A DNA stretch of 6,317 nucleotides from Rhodobacter sp. (GCA_013824045.1 PNND01000039.1:1-6317), one strand, 5' to 3'; counted from the first letter of the stretch, positions 1 to 5,339 are shown. Translations and numbers: made by a program. The notes: a model not told the origin generated them from the letters alone.

Positions 1-27
1 TCCAATGGATTCGAGCGCCATATTCAT
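1..27 (-). CDS. possible 5' end of a divergent gene, leaves the window at the left
   Basis: On the minus strand an ATG at 27-25 opens a frame reading MNMALESIG before the left edge; a second in-frame ATG lies at 21-19. It sits just downstream of a leftward promoter candidate (62-67 and 39-44). Nine codons are too few to identify a product. No Shine-Dalgarno sequence precedes either ATG. If the promoter is real, its transcript would start near base 32, making the message almost leaderless; alternatively the true start lies outside the window. Treat this as a hint that a leftward gene begins here. Confidence 0.25.
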
Positions 28-38
28 TCGAAGCCCGG

Positions 39-67
39 TCTTTACGGGCGGTTTGTGTGCAAGTCAA
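39..67 (-). promoter_or_regulatory. candidate sigma70-type promoter reading leftwards
   Basis: Read on the minus strand, TTGACT (plus 67-62) matches the -35 consensus at five of six positions. A 17-base spacer separates it from TAAAGA (plus 44-39), which matches the -10 consensus at three of six. The optimal spacing and good -35 make this the best promoter match in the window. It would drive a gene leaving the window at the left. The same bases contain a GCCCG/CGGGC hairpin (33-37 with 45-49), which could instead belong to a weak terminator on the plus strand. Confidence 0.45.
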
Positions 68-87
68 CGCAAGGTGGACCGATTTTC

Positions 88-124
88 TGCAACATTTCGC
101 GCCAGAGGGGGCGGGAATGTTGCA
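88..124. repeat. long imperfect inverted repeat, operator or RNA hairpin candidate
   Basis: TGCAACATT (88-96) is the exact reverse complement of AATGTTGCA (116-124). Inside these arms CGCC (100-103) pairs with GGCG (110-113) around a six-base loop, leaving a small 3/2 internal loop. No T-run follows on either strand, so it does not look like a rho-independent terminator. It lies between the leftward promoter candidate and the first rightward gene, where a shared regulator of divergent genes could bind. I do not recognise the motif as the site of a named regulator. Confidence 0.55.
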
Positions 125-195
125 AAGGCGGCGGTTCGGTTCAATGCAGCGTGATGCGGCTGGCGGCAAGGGGCGGATTTGGCCATGTTCGGCGC

Positions 196-942
196 ATGGA
201 AAAGACCGACACCCCCCGCCCCGTTCCTGATGCCCCGAACCGCCGGGGAAAGATGATTCCCGCGCTGATCCTGTTGGGGGTGGCCGTGGTGGGGGCGGTG
301 TTCCTGCGTGACAGCCTGACCTTTGACGCGCTTGCCGCGCATCGGGAAACGCTGCTGGCCTATCGCGATGCGCATTACGGGCTGGCGGTGGTGGTCTTTG
401 TGCTGGCCTATGTTGGGATCGTGGCCTTTTCCCTGCCGGGGGCGACGGTGGCCACGCTGACGGGCGGGTTCCTGTTCGGGCTGTTTCCGGGGGTTTTGTA
501 TAACCTTGCCGGGGCGACTGCGGGGGCGGTGCTGCTGTTTCTGGCGGCACGGGCCGGGTTCGGCGCGGGGTTGGCCGCGAAGATCGAGATGCAGGGGGGC
601 AAGGTGGCGCGGTTGCGGGCCGCACTGGCGCGGAATGAGTGGGAGGTGCTGTTCCTGATGCGGGTGACGCCCATCGTGCCGTTCTTTATGGCGAACCTGA
701 TTCCGGCGCTGTTGAATGTGTCGCTGTTCAAGTTCGTGGTGACGACCGCACTGGGGATCGTGCCGGGGGCTTTGGTGCTGACATCCGTGGGGTCGGGATT
801 GGGGGATGTGTTCGCCACGGGCGGGACGCCGGATTTCGGGGTATTTCTGGAGCCCTATGTGCTCTGGCCCATTGTCGGGCTGGTGGCGCTGGGGCTGTTG
901 CCGATGGTCGTGCGCGCGCTGCGGCGGGATAAGGAGCTGTGA
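196..942 (+). CDS. TVP38/TMEM64 family (VTT domain) integral membrane protein
   Basis: This encodes a 248-residue inner-membrane protein of the TVP38/TMEM64 (VTT, formerly SNARE-associated) family, related to DedA proteins. A hydrophobic helix spans about residues 21-37 after a short polar, Pro/Arg-rich N-terminus. The VTT domain runs from about 75 to 200, with the glycine-rich stretch LTGGFLFGLFPG near 88-99 and the family's RVTPIVPFFMANLIP segment at 156-170. A last membrane segment lies near 222-238, ahead of a basic tail. DedA-superfamily members act in lipid or ion transport across membranes; the substrate here is unknown. ATG at 196 lacks a clear Shine-Dalgarno sequence. The frame is open further upstream, but codons there look noncoding; ATG at 253 is an alternative start. 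The stop sits at the start of the oxidoreductase gene, indicating coupled expression. Confidence 0.88.
   Translation: MEKTDTPRPVPDAPNRRGKMIPALILLGVAVVGAVFLRDSLTFDALAAHRETLLAYRDAHYGLAVVVFVLAYVGIVAFSLPGATVATLTGGFLFGLFPGVLYNLAGATAGAVLLFLAARAGFGAGLAAKIEMQGGKVARLRAALARNEWEVLFLMRVTPIVPFFMANLIPALLNVSLFKFVVTTALGIVPGALVLTSVGSGLGDVFATGGTPDFGVFLEPYVLWPIVGLVALGLLPMVVRALRRDKEL
931..936 (+). promoter_or_regulatory. ribosome-binding site deciding the oxidoreductase start
   Basis: AAGGAG lies in the last codons of the TVP38 gene. It is only 2 bases from GTG 939, which overlaps the upstream TGA, but 8 bases from GTG 945, a normal spacing. This favours 945 as the main start of the oxidoreductase; 939 would add only two residues. 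Confidence 0.65.
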
Positions 943-944
943 GG

Positions 945-2378
945 GTGCCAGAGAACAAGTCGGTGATCAGGACGGGTATCTGCGTGATCGGCGCCGGGTC
1001 GGGCGGGCTGTCGGTGGCGGCGGGCGCGGTGCAGATGGGGGCGCGGGTCGTGCTGATCGAAGGGGCCGAGATGGGGGGCGATTGCCTGAACGCGGGCTGC
1101 GTGCCGTCAAAGGCGCTGATCGCGGCGGCAGAGGCGGCGCAGGCGCAGCGGGGATCGACGCGGTTCGGCATCGCGGCGGTGGAGCCTGCGGTGGATTTCG
1201 GGGCGGTGAAGGATCATGTGGCGGGCGTGATCGCGGGGATCGCGCCGGTGGACAGTCAAGAGCGGTTTGAAGGATTGGGTTGCGTGGTGATCCGGGATTG
1301 GGCGCGGTTCACCTCGCCCAAGGCTGTGGAGGCGGGGGGCAAGCGCATTCTGGCGCGGCGGTTCGTGATCGCCACGGGGTCGCGGGCGGTGGTGCCGCCG
1401 GTGCCGGGGATCGAGACGGTGCCCTACATGACCAATGAGACGGTGTTCGGTCTGCGGGAGCGGCCCGGGCATCTGCTGATTCTGGGTGGCGGGCCGATCG
1501 GCATGGAGATGGCACAGGCGCATCGGCGGCTGGGGAGTGATGTGACGGTGATCGAGGGGGCCCGGGCGCTGGGCCGGGAAGACCCCGAGGCGGCAGCGGT
1601 GGTGCTGGAGCGGTTGCGGGCCGAGGGGGTGCGGATTGCCGAAGGGCAGGGTGTGGTGCGGCTGCGGGGGCTGGAGCCGGGGGTAGAGGCGGTGCTGGCC
1701 GATGGCACGGTGATCGCGGGGACGCATCTTCTGGTGGCGGCGGGGCGCAAGGTGATGCTGGATGGGTTGGGGCTGGAGGCCGCGGGCGTGGCGCATGACT
1801 CCAAGGGCGTGACGGTGGGGGCGAACCTGCGGTCGGTGAGCAACCGGCGCGTCTATGCCGTGGGGGATGCGGCAGGGGGCGCGCAGTTCACGCATCTGGC
1901 GGGCTATCATGCGGGGATCGTGATCCGGCAGGCGGTACTGGGCCTGCCTGCCAAGGTGCGGGGGGATCATATCCCGCGTGTCACCTATACCGATCCGGAA
2001 CTGGCGCAGGTGGGGCCTAGCGAGGCCGAGGCGCGGGCGCTTTGGGGCGACAAGCTGACGGTGAGCCGGGCGGAGTTTCACCACAATGACCGGGCGCAGG
2101 CGATGCGGGCGGGTGAAGGCTTTGCCAAGGTGATGATCGCCAAGGGGCGCGTGATCGGTGCGACGGTGGTGGGGCCCCATGCGGGCGAGGTGCTGGCCCC
2201 GCTGGCGCTGGCCGTTTCGGCGAAGATGAAGGTCTCCACTTTGGCCGGGGTGGTGTTGCCCTATCCGACATTGGCGGAGATCGGCAAACGTGCTGCGGGA
2301 ACCTATTTTTCCCCCAAACTGTTTGATAGTCCTGCGGTGAAGCGGTTCGTGGGGTTGGTGCAGCGTTTTCTGCCCTGA
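945..2378 (+). CDS. mercuric-reductase-like FAD-dependent NAD(P) disulfide oxidoreductase
   Basis: This 477-residue class I flavin disulfide reductase belongs to the same broad family as dihydrolipoyl dehydrogenase and mercuric reductase. Numbering from GTG 945, the FAD dinucleotide motif GAGSGG is at 16-21. The redox-active pair C47 and C52 lies in GGDCLNAGCVPSK. ATGS is near 143, and the NAD(P)-binding GGGPIG is at 181-186. E204 ends the following strand, which usually favours NADH. The second FAD motif VYAVGDA is near 303-309, and the dimerisation domain covers about 343-453. The usual His-Xaa-His-Pro-Thr catalytic motif is replaced by PYPTLAE at 439-445, so the classical His base is absent. 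The substrate is unknown. The gene directly follows the TVP38 gene, and the two families occur fused elsewhere, supporting a shared membrane-associated redox role. It has no mercury-binding N-terminal domain or C-terminal cysteine pair, so it is not a true MerA. Confidence 0.9.
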   Translation: MPENKSVIRTGICVIGAGSGGLSVAAGAVQMGARVVLIEGAEMGGDCLNAGCVPSKALIAAAEAAQAQRGSTRFGIAAVEPAVDFGAVKDHVAGVIAGIAPVDSQERFEGLGCVVIRDWARFTSPKAVEAGGKRILARRFVIATGSRAVVPPVPGIETVPYMTNETVFGLRERPGHLLILGGGPIGMEMAQAHRRLGSDVTVIEGARALGREDPEAAAVVLERLRAEGVRIAEGQGVVRLRGLEPGVEAVLADGTVIAGTHLLVAAGRKVMLDGLGLEAAGVAHDSKGVTVGANLRSVSNRRVYAVGDAAGGAQFTHLAGYHAGIVIRQAVLGLPAKVRGDHIPRVTYTDPELAQVGPSEAEARALWGDKLTVSRAEFHHNDRAQAMRAGEGFAKVMIAKGRVIGATVVGPHAGEVLAPLALAVSAKMKVSTLAGVVLPYPTLAEIGKRAAGTYFSPKLFDSPAVKRFVGLVQRFLP

Positions 2379-2431
2379 CGGATGCGGATGGGCGGGTGCG
2401 GGACCTGTTCGGGTGAAGGGGGCGTTGGCGG
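2379..2431 (+). promoter_or_regulatory. short G-rich spacer with the kinase ribosome-binding site
   Basis: This 53-base gap has no terminator-like hairpin and no convincing promoter, so the kinase is probably transcribed with the two genes before it. AAGGGGG at 2416-2422 is a serviceable Shine-Dalgarno sequence 9 bases before GTG 2432. A TGA at 2414-2416 in the kinase frame rules out an earlier start. Five G-runs (2390-2392, 2394-2396, 2400-2402, 2411-2413, 2418-2422) lie on the mRNA-sense strand. Confidence 0.5.
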
Positions 2432-3853
2432 GTGCGGATCGGGCGGGGCAGGTTTCTGAACACGCTGTCTGGGCGGTTCCTGCTGCTGACGGTGGCCTTT
2501 GTCATGCTGGCCGAAGTGTTGATCTTTGTGCCGAGCATCGCGCGGTACCGAGTGGACTACATGCTGCTGCGGCTGGAGAAGGCGCAGATCGCGTCGCTGG
2601 CGCTGCTGGCGGCGGATGATGCGACGGTGGGGGCCGAGCTTGAGACCGAACTGCTGAAGAATGCCGAGGTGTTCAACGTGGTGCTGCGGCGCGATGAGGT
2701 GCGGCAGTTGGTGCTGTCTTCCCCCATTCCGGCGCCCATCCATGACACGTTCGATCTGCGGATGGCGGGGCCGTGGGAATTGATCCGCGACGCCGCGACT
2801 GTGCTGGCAGACCCCGAGAACCGGATCATCCGGGTGATCGGCAATCCGGTGCAGGATGCGGGGCTCTTGATCGAGATCACGATGGAGACGGGGCCGCTGC
2901 GGGTGGCGATGATCGAATACGGGCTGCGTATTCTGTTCCTGTCGGCGCTGATCTCTATTGTGACGGCGTTCTTGCTGTTTCTGGCCGTGCAGCGTTTGCT
3001 GGTGGTGCCGATCCGGCGGGTGGTCGAGCATATGACCGCCTATGCCGAAGCGCCCGAGGATGCGCGGCGCGTGATCGCGCCTTCGGCCGAGGTGGAGGAG
3101 TTGCGGGTGGCGGAAGAGGCGCTGGCCTCGATGCAGACGCAGTTGACCGGGGCGCTGCGCCAGAAGGAACGGCTGGCGCAACTGGGCGGTGCGGTGGCCA
3201 AGATCAGCCATGACCTGCGCAACATCCTGACCACGGCGCAGCTGTTTGCCGACCGGCTGGGGGCGAGCGCCGATCCGGCGGTGGCGCGGGCGGCGCCCAA
3301 GCTGGTGGGGTCAATCTCGCGCGCGGTGAGCTTGTGCGAATCGACTTTGGCCTTCGGCAAGGCCGAGGAGCCGCCGCCGACATTGAAGCGCTTTGCGCTG
3401 CGCCTTCTGGCGGATGATGTGATCGAGGGCGAAGGTCTGGTGGGCGAGGAATCGTCTGTGGTCTTCTTGAACGATGTCCCGGCGGGGCTGGTGATCCGGG
3501 CGGATACGGAACAGCTGTATCGGGTGCTGTCCAATCTGGTGCGCAATGCGCGGCAGGCGATCGAGGCGACGGGGCAGGGCGGCACGATCGAGTTGTCGGC
3601 GGGCGAGGACGAGCAGGATTGGTGGATCCGGGTGGGCGATACCGGGCCGGGCCTGCCGCCGCGCGCCAAGGAGCATCTGTTCGAGGCGTTTCAGGGCGGG
3701 GCCCGCAAGGGCGGCACGGGGCTGGGTCTGGCCATCGCGGCGGAATTGGTGCGCGGCCATGGCGGGCGGCTGGAACTGGCGCGCAGCGATGCCGAGGGGA
3801 CGGAGTTTCAGATCCGCCTGCCCAAGCGGCTGTCGCCTGGCGATGCGGAATGA
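2432..3853 (+). CDS. membrane-bound sensor histidine kinase
   Basis: This encodes a 473-residue two-component sensor kinase starting at GTG. One membrane helix at about 15-36 and a second at about 163-187 bracket a periplasmic region of roughly 125 residues that I do not recognise as a named sensor fold. A HAMP-like linker follows at about 188-245. The phosphoacceptor is H260 in the H-box ISHDLRNIL, within a HisKA-type helical pair. The C-terminal HATPase_c domain shows the N-box NLVRNARQA (368-376), the G1 box DTGPGLP (403-409) and the G2 box GTGLGLA (428-434), so the catalytic core looks intact. Autophosphorylation and phosphotransfer to a response regulator are expected. No response regulator is present in the window, and a hairpin and tRNA follow, so any partner is elsewhere or left of the window. 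Its position after the TVP38 and oxidoreductase genes suggests an envelope or redox signal; this is inference. Confidence 0.9.
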   Translation: MRIGRGRFLNTLSGRFLLLTVAFVMLAEVLIFVPSIARYRVDYMLLRLEKAQIASLALLAADDATVGAELETELLKNAEVFNVVLRRDEVRQLVLSSPIPAPIHDTFDLRMAGPWELIRDAATVLADPENRIIRVIGNPVQDAGLLIEITMETGPLRVAMIEYGLRILFLSALISIVTAFLLFLAVQRLLVVPIRRVVEHMTAYAEAPEDARRVIAPSAEVEELRVAEEALASMQTQLTGALRQKERLAQLGGAVAKISHDLRNILTTAQLFADRLGASADPAVARAAPKLVGSISRAVSLCESTLAFGKAEEPPPTLKRFALRLLADDVIEGEGLVGEESSVVFLNDVPAGLVIRADTEQLYRVLSNLVRNARQAIEATGQGGTIELSAGEDEQDWWIRVGDTGPGLPPRAKEHLFEAFQGGARKGGTGLGLAIAAELVRGHGGRLELARSDAEGTEFQIRLPKRLSPGDAE

Positions 3854-3874
3854 GGCCGGGGCCTTGCGTTTTTT
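3851..3874 (+). terminator. weak rho-independent terminator candidate after the kinase gene
   Basis: AGGC (3853-3856) pairs with GCCT (3861-3864) around a CGGG loop, and two wobble pairs could extend the stem. Six T residues follow at 3869-3874, separated from the stem by a few bases. The stem is short, so termination may be partial. Its location just past the stop codon and before the tRNA fits the end of the three-gene cluster. Confidence 0.4.
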
Positions 3875-3877
3875 CCC

Positions 3878-3906
3878 TTGCACCCCCGAATGACCGGGGC
3901 TAAACG
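3878..3906 (+). promoter_or_regulatory. candidate tRNA-Arg promoter
   Basis: TTGCAC (3878-3883) and TAAACG (3901-3906) are separated by exactly 17 bases, placing a start site a few bases before the tRNA at 3919. Each hexamer matches consensus at only three of six positions. The spacer contains a palindrome, CCCCG (3884-3888) with CGGGG (3895-3899). Position and spacing are persuasive; the hexamers are not. Confidence 0.35.
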
Positions 3907-3918
3907 CTGCCCCACGAA

Positions 3919-3995
3919 GGACCCGTAGCTCAGCTGGATAGAGCATCAGACTACGAATCTGAGGGTCGGGCGTTCGAATCGCTCCGGGTCCGCCA
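3919..3995 (+). tRNA. tRNA-Arg (anticodon ACG), CCA encoded
   Basis: A full cloverleaf can be drawn. The acceptor stem GGACCCG (3919-3925) pairs with CGGGTCC (3985-3991). The D-stem GCTC/GAGC is at 3928-3931 and 3941-3944. The anticodon stem TCAGA/TCTGA (3946-3950 and 3958-3962) encloses loop CTACGAA, with anticodon ACG at 3953-3955. A five-base variable loop follows. The T-stem GGGCG/CGCTC holds one G-T pair around loop TTCGAAT (3973-3979). G3992 is the discriminator, followed by genomically encoded CCA at 3993-3995. Anticodon ACG identifies the arginine isoacceptor whose A34 is normally deaminated to inosine by TadA so that it reads CGU, CGC and CGA. Confidence 0.97.
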
Positions 3996-4036
3996 TCCTT
4001 CCGACTGACGCCTGTTCAGCAGCGGAGGAGACCAAG

Positions 4037-4102
4037 ATGCAAGCACACATGACGATCCACACGTATGCGCGACAGAGTGACCGCTCTGAGGCATTGGCAT
4101 GA
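4037..4102 (+). CDS. possible 21-residue small ORF or leader peptide
   Basis: An ATG at 4037 is preceded at 6-base spacing by GGAGGAG (4024-4030), one of the strongest ribosome-binding sites in the window. The frame begins MQAHMTIHTYARQ and ends with TGA at 4100-4102. It is hydrophilic, with three histidines, no signal sequence and no run of a single regulatory amino-acid codon. A 5-bp inverted repeat (CAGAG 4073-4077 with CTCTG 4084-4088) lies inside it. It falls between the tRNA and an acyltransferase that lacks its own good ribosome-binding site, so it may be a leader whose translation feeds ribosomes downstream. I do not recognise the peptide, and coding status rests mainly on the ribosome-binding site. 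Confidence 0.35.
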   Translation: MQAHMTIHTYARQSDRSEALA

Positions 4103-4179
4103 TGCGGCTTGAACATACACCCCTTGCGTCACGCGGCTGGACCAACGGATATCGAATTTTTGCCCCATTTGCCGGGTAG
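4099..4179 (+). CDS. possible second small ORF overlapping the first, 26 residues
   Basis: The sequence ATGA at 4099-4102 overlaps the stop of the first small frame with a new ATG, immediately followed by a second in-frame ATG. The 26-codon frame begins MMRLEHTPLASRG and ends with TAG at 4177-4179. It is in the same frame as the acyltransferase, whose ATG lies 9 bases beyond the TAG. An overlapping stop-start followed by a near-adjacent start is typical of translational coupling. There is no independent ribosome-binding site, and the peptide resembles nothing I know. It may simply be an incidental open stretch in a 5' leader. Confidence 0.2.
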   Translation: MMRLEHTPLASRGWTNGYRIFAPFAG

Positions 4180-4188
4180 CCGATCGCG

Positions 4189-5241
4189 ATGCCAAGAATT
4201 CATTCCATAGATGTGCTGAAGCTGATCATCGCCGCGGGCGTTGTCTGGGCGCATGCCACGTTGCTGACGCTGCAGGGGGGCGCAGTGGCCTATGTCCTTG
4301 GGCAGGGGCTCGTGCGGACGGTGGTGCCGACATTTGCGGTGCTTTCGGGTTTTCTATTCCATTCCACCTTTCACCATGGCCGCGCGCGGGGATGGCTCAT
4401 CCGGCTGGGATTGTTCTATCTGATCTGGACTGCGCTTTATCTGCCGGTTTGGTGGCCGCAGGACCCGACCCTTAGCGCAGTGGTGCAGGAGCTTGTCTTC
4501 GGGCCGATCCATCTTTGGTATATGGCAGCGCTGATGCTGGCGCTGGTGACGCTGCGGGTTGTGCTTTTGCTGGCGGGGGATGATCGCCGGGGGCGATGGT
4601 GGTTGATGGTGCTTGGCCTTGTCTTCCTGCTGTGTGGGACGGCGCTGCAGGCGGTGGGGTTCTTCCACGAGGCGGGGGTGTCGCTCCACGCCTGGCGCAA
4701 CGGGATGTTCTTCGAGTTTCCCTTTGTGGTCATCGGCTATCTGGTGGCGGACCGTATCCGCAGACGGGGAACGGATTGGCTGCCGAGTGCAAGGCAGGCC
4801 TGGTCCATTCTGGGCGTGCTGGCGCTGCTGCGGTTGGGCGAGGCAGGGCTGTCCTTGCATCTCTTTGGGCTGAGCATCTTTGCCCCGCCGGAGTTTCCAT
4901 TCCTGTCGGCGGCCTTTTCGCTGATGGTGCTTCTTGTCGCGCTGCGGACGAATGTGCCGAGCCTGCCGGTGAACATCGCCTTTTTGTCCATGATGATCTA
5001 TTTTCTGCATTTCATCGTGCTGCTGGGGGCGATCCGTTTCGGCGTGACGTCGGTTTGGGCGTTGATGGCGTTGGGCATGGGGCTGCCGATGCTGGCCGGG
5101 GGCGCCTTGCTGGCCTTGGGGCAGTGGTTGCGCGGGCGAGTGTCGGGGGCGTGGCATCGGCGGCTTTATGGCAGCGCCGGACTGCGGGATGGGGATGACC
5201 CGGCCCCGGAAACCGGTGAAATGGCACCCAGACGGGGGTAG
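4189..5241 (+). CDS. acyltransferase_3 family integral membrane acyltransferase
   Basis: This encodes a 350-residue polytopic membrane protein of the acyltransferase_3 family (OafA/WecH/OpgC-like), which transfers acyl groups, often acetyl or succinyl, to sugars of surface polysaccharides or glucans. The N-terminus has the family signature, IDVLKLIIAAGVVWAH, with D8 and the conserved H22. Other family-like segments are HLWYM (108-112), FFEFPFVVIGYLVADR (174-189) and MMIYFLHFIVLLG (268-280). About ten hydrophobic segments can be counted, ending in a polar tail from about 315. The acceptor and acyl donor cannot be told from sequence. ATG 4189 fits the family start, and an in-frame TAG at 4177 blocks earlier starts. 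No clear Shine-Dalgarno sequence precedes it; upstream small frames may couple translation. No glycan biosynthesis genes are adjacent. Codons look slightly richer in T than in the redox cluster, by eye only. Confidence 0.88.
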   Translation: MPRIHSIDVLKLIIAAGVVWAHATLLTLQGGAVAYVLGQGLVRTVVPTFAVLSGFLFHSTFHHGRARGWLIRLGLFYLIWTALYLPVWWPQDPTLSAVVQELVFGPIHLWYMAALMLALVTLRVVLLLAGDDRRGRWWLMVLGLVFLLCGTALQAVGFFHEAGVSLHAWRNGMFFEFPFVVIGYLVADRIRRRGTDWLPSARQAWSILGVLALLRLGEAGLSLHLFGLSIFAPPEFPFLSAAFSLMVLLVALRTNVPSLPVNIAFLSMMIYFLHFIVLLGAIRFGVTSVWALMALGMGLPMLAGGALLALGQWLRGRVSGAWHRRLYGSAGLRDGDDPAPETGEMAPRRG

Positions 5242-5295
5242 TGCCCGGGGCCGTGGCGGGTTTGCCTTTTCCTTGGCCGCTGAAGGTGACATGTG

Positions 5296-5315
5296 GGCAG
5301 CGGATCAATGCTGCC
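5296..5315. repeat. perfect inverted repeat upstream of the aldehyde dehydrogenase
   Basis: GGCAGC (5296-5301) and GCTGCC (5310-5315) are exact reverse complements around an 8-base centre, GGATCAAT. The repeat ends 10 bases before the ribosome-binding site of the aldehyde dehydrogenase. It could be an operator half-site pair or a leader hairpin. No T-run follows, so it is unlikely to be a terminator. The rest of the 98-base gap (5242-5339) shows only a very weak hairpin with a T-run at 5255-5270 and no clear promoter. Confidence 0.4.
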
Positions 5316-5325
5316 AAGACTTGCC

Positions 5326-5332
5326 AGGGAGG
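5326..5332 (+). promoter_or_regulatory. strong ribosome-binding site of the aldehyde dehydrogenase
   Basis: AGGGAGG lies 7 bases before ATG 5340. It fixes the start, because the nearby ATGs at 5291 and 5308 are in other frames. Confidence 0.75.
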
Positions 5333-5339
5333 CCGGGCC

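Noticed and set aside
31..54. Rho-independent terminator on the plus strand (GCCCG/CGGGC hairpin)
   Set aside because: The tail is GGTTTGTGTG, not a T-run, and the same bases make a better leftward promoter with a 17-base spacer.
55..195. Longer N-terminus for the TVP38 protein, starting at GTG 55 or ATG 154
   Set aside because: The added residues are Cys/Gly/Arg-rich with codon use unlike the gene, the region contains the inverted repeat, and no ribosome-binding site precedes these starts.
1107..2180. 357-codon minus-strand open frame opposite the oxidoreductase gene
   Set aside because: It is antisense to a gene with all expected catalytic motifs. Its product is a low-complexity string rich in His, Pro, Arg and Gln, typical of the reverse of GC-biased codons.
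945..2378. True mercuric reductase or mer operon
   Set aside because: The protein lacks the N-terminal metal-binding domain and the C-terminal Cys pair of MerA, and no merR, merT or merP gene is nearby.
2303..3211. 302-codon minus-strand open frame opposite the kinase gene
   Set aside because: It has the same His/Arg/Gln/Pro-rich shadow composition, no recognisable domain, and overlaps a clearly real histidine kinase.
3951..4145. 64-codon minus-strand frame ending RTRSDSNARPSDS
   Set aside because: This is the familiar false protein produced by reading antisense through a tRNA gene; its C-terminal part comes from the tRNA-Arg.
4094..4153. Promoter for the acyltransferase (TTGGCA or TTGCGT with CATACA or GATATC; also a sigma54-like GG-GC pattern)
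   Set aside because: The spacings are wrong or the hexamers match at only about three positions, and the sigma54 GC element is absent.
5223..5270. Terminator after the acyltransferase
   Set aside because: GGCAC/GTGCC (5223-5227 and 5241-5245) has no T-run. The GGC/GCC stem followed by TTTT (5255-5270) has only three Watson-Crick pairs.
4354..5292. 312-codon minus-strand open frame opposite the acyltransferase
   Set aside because: The composition is polar and repetitive, while the plus strand encodes a coherent polytopic membrane enzyme.
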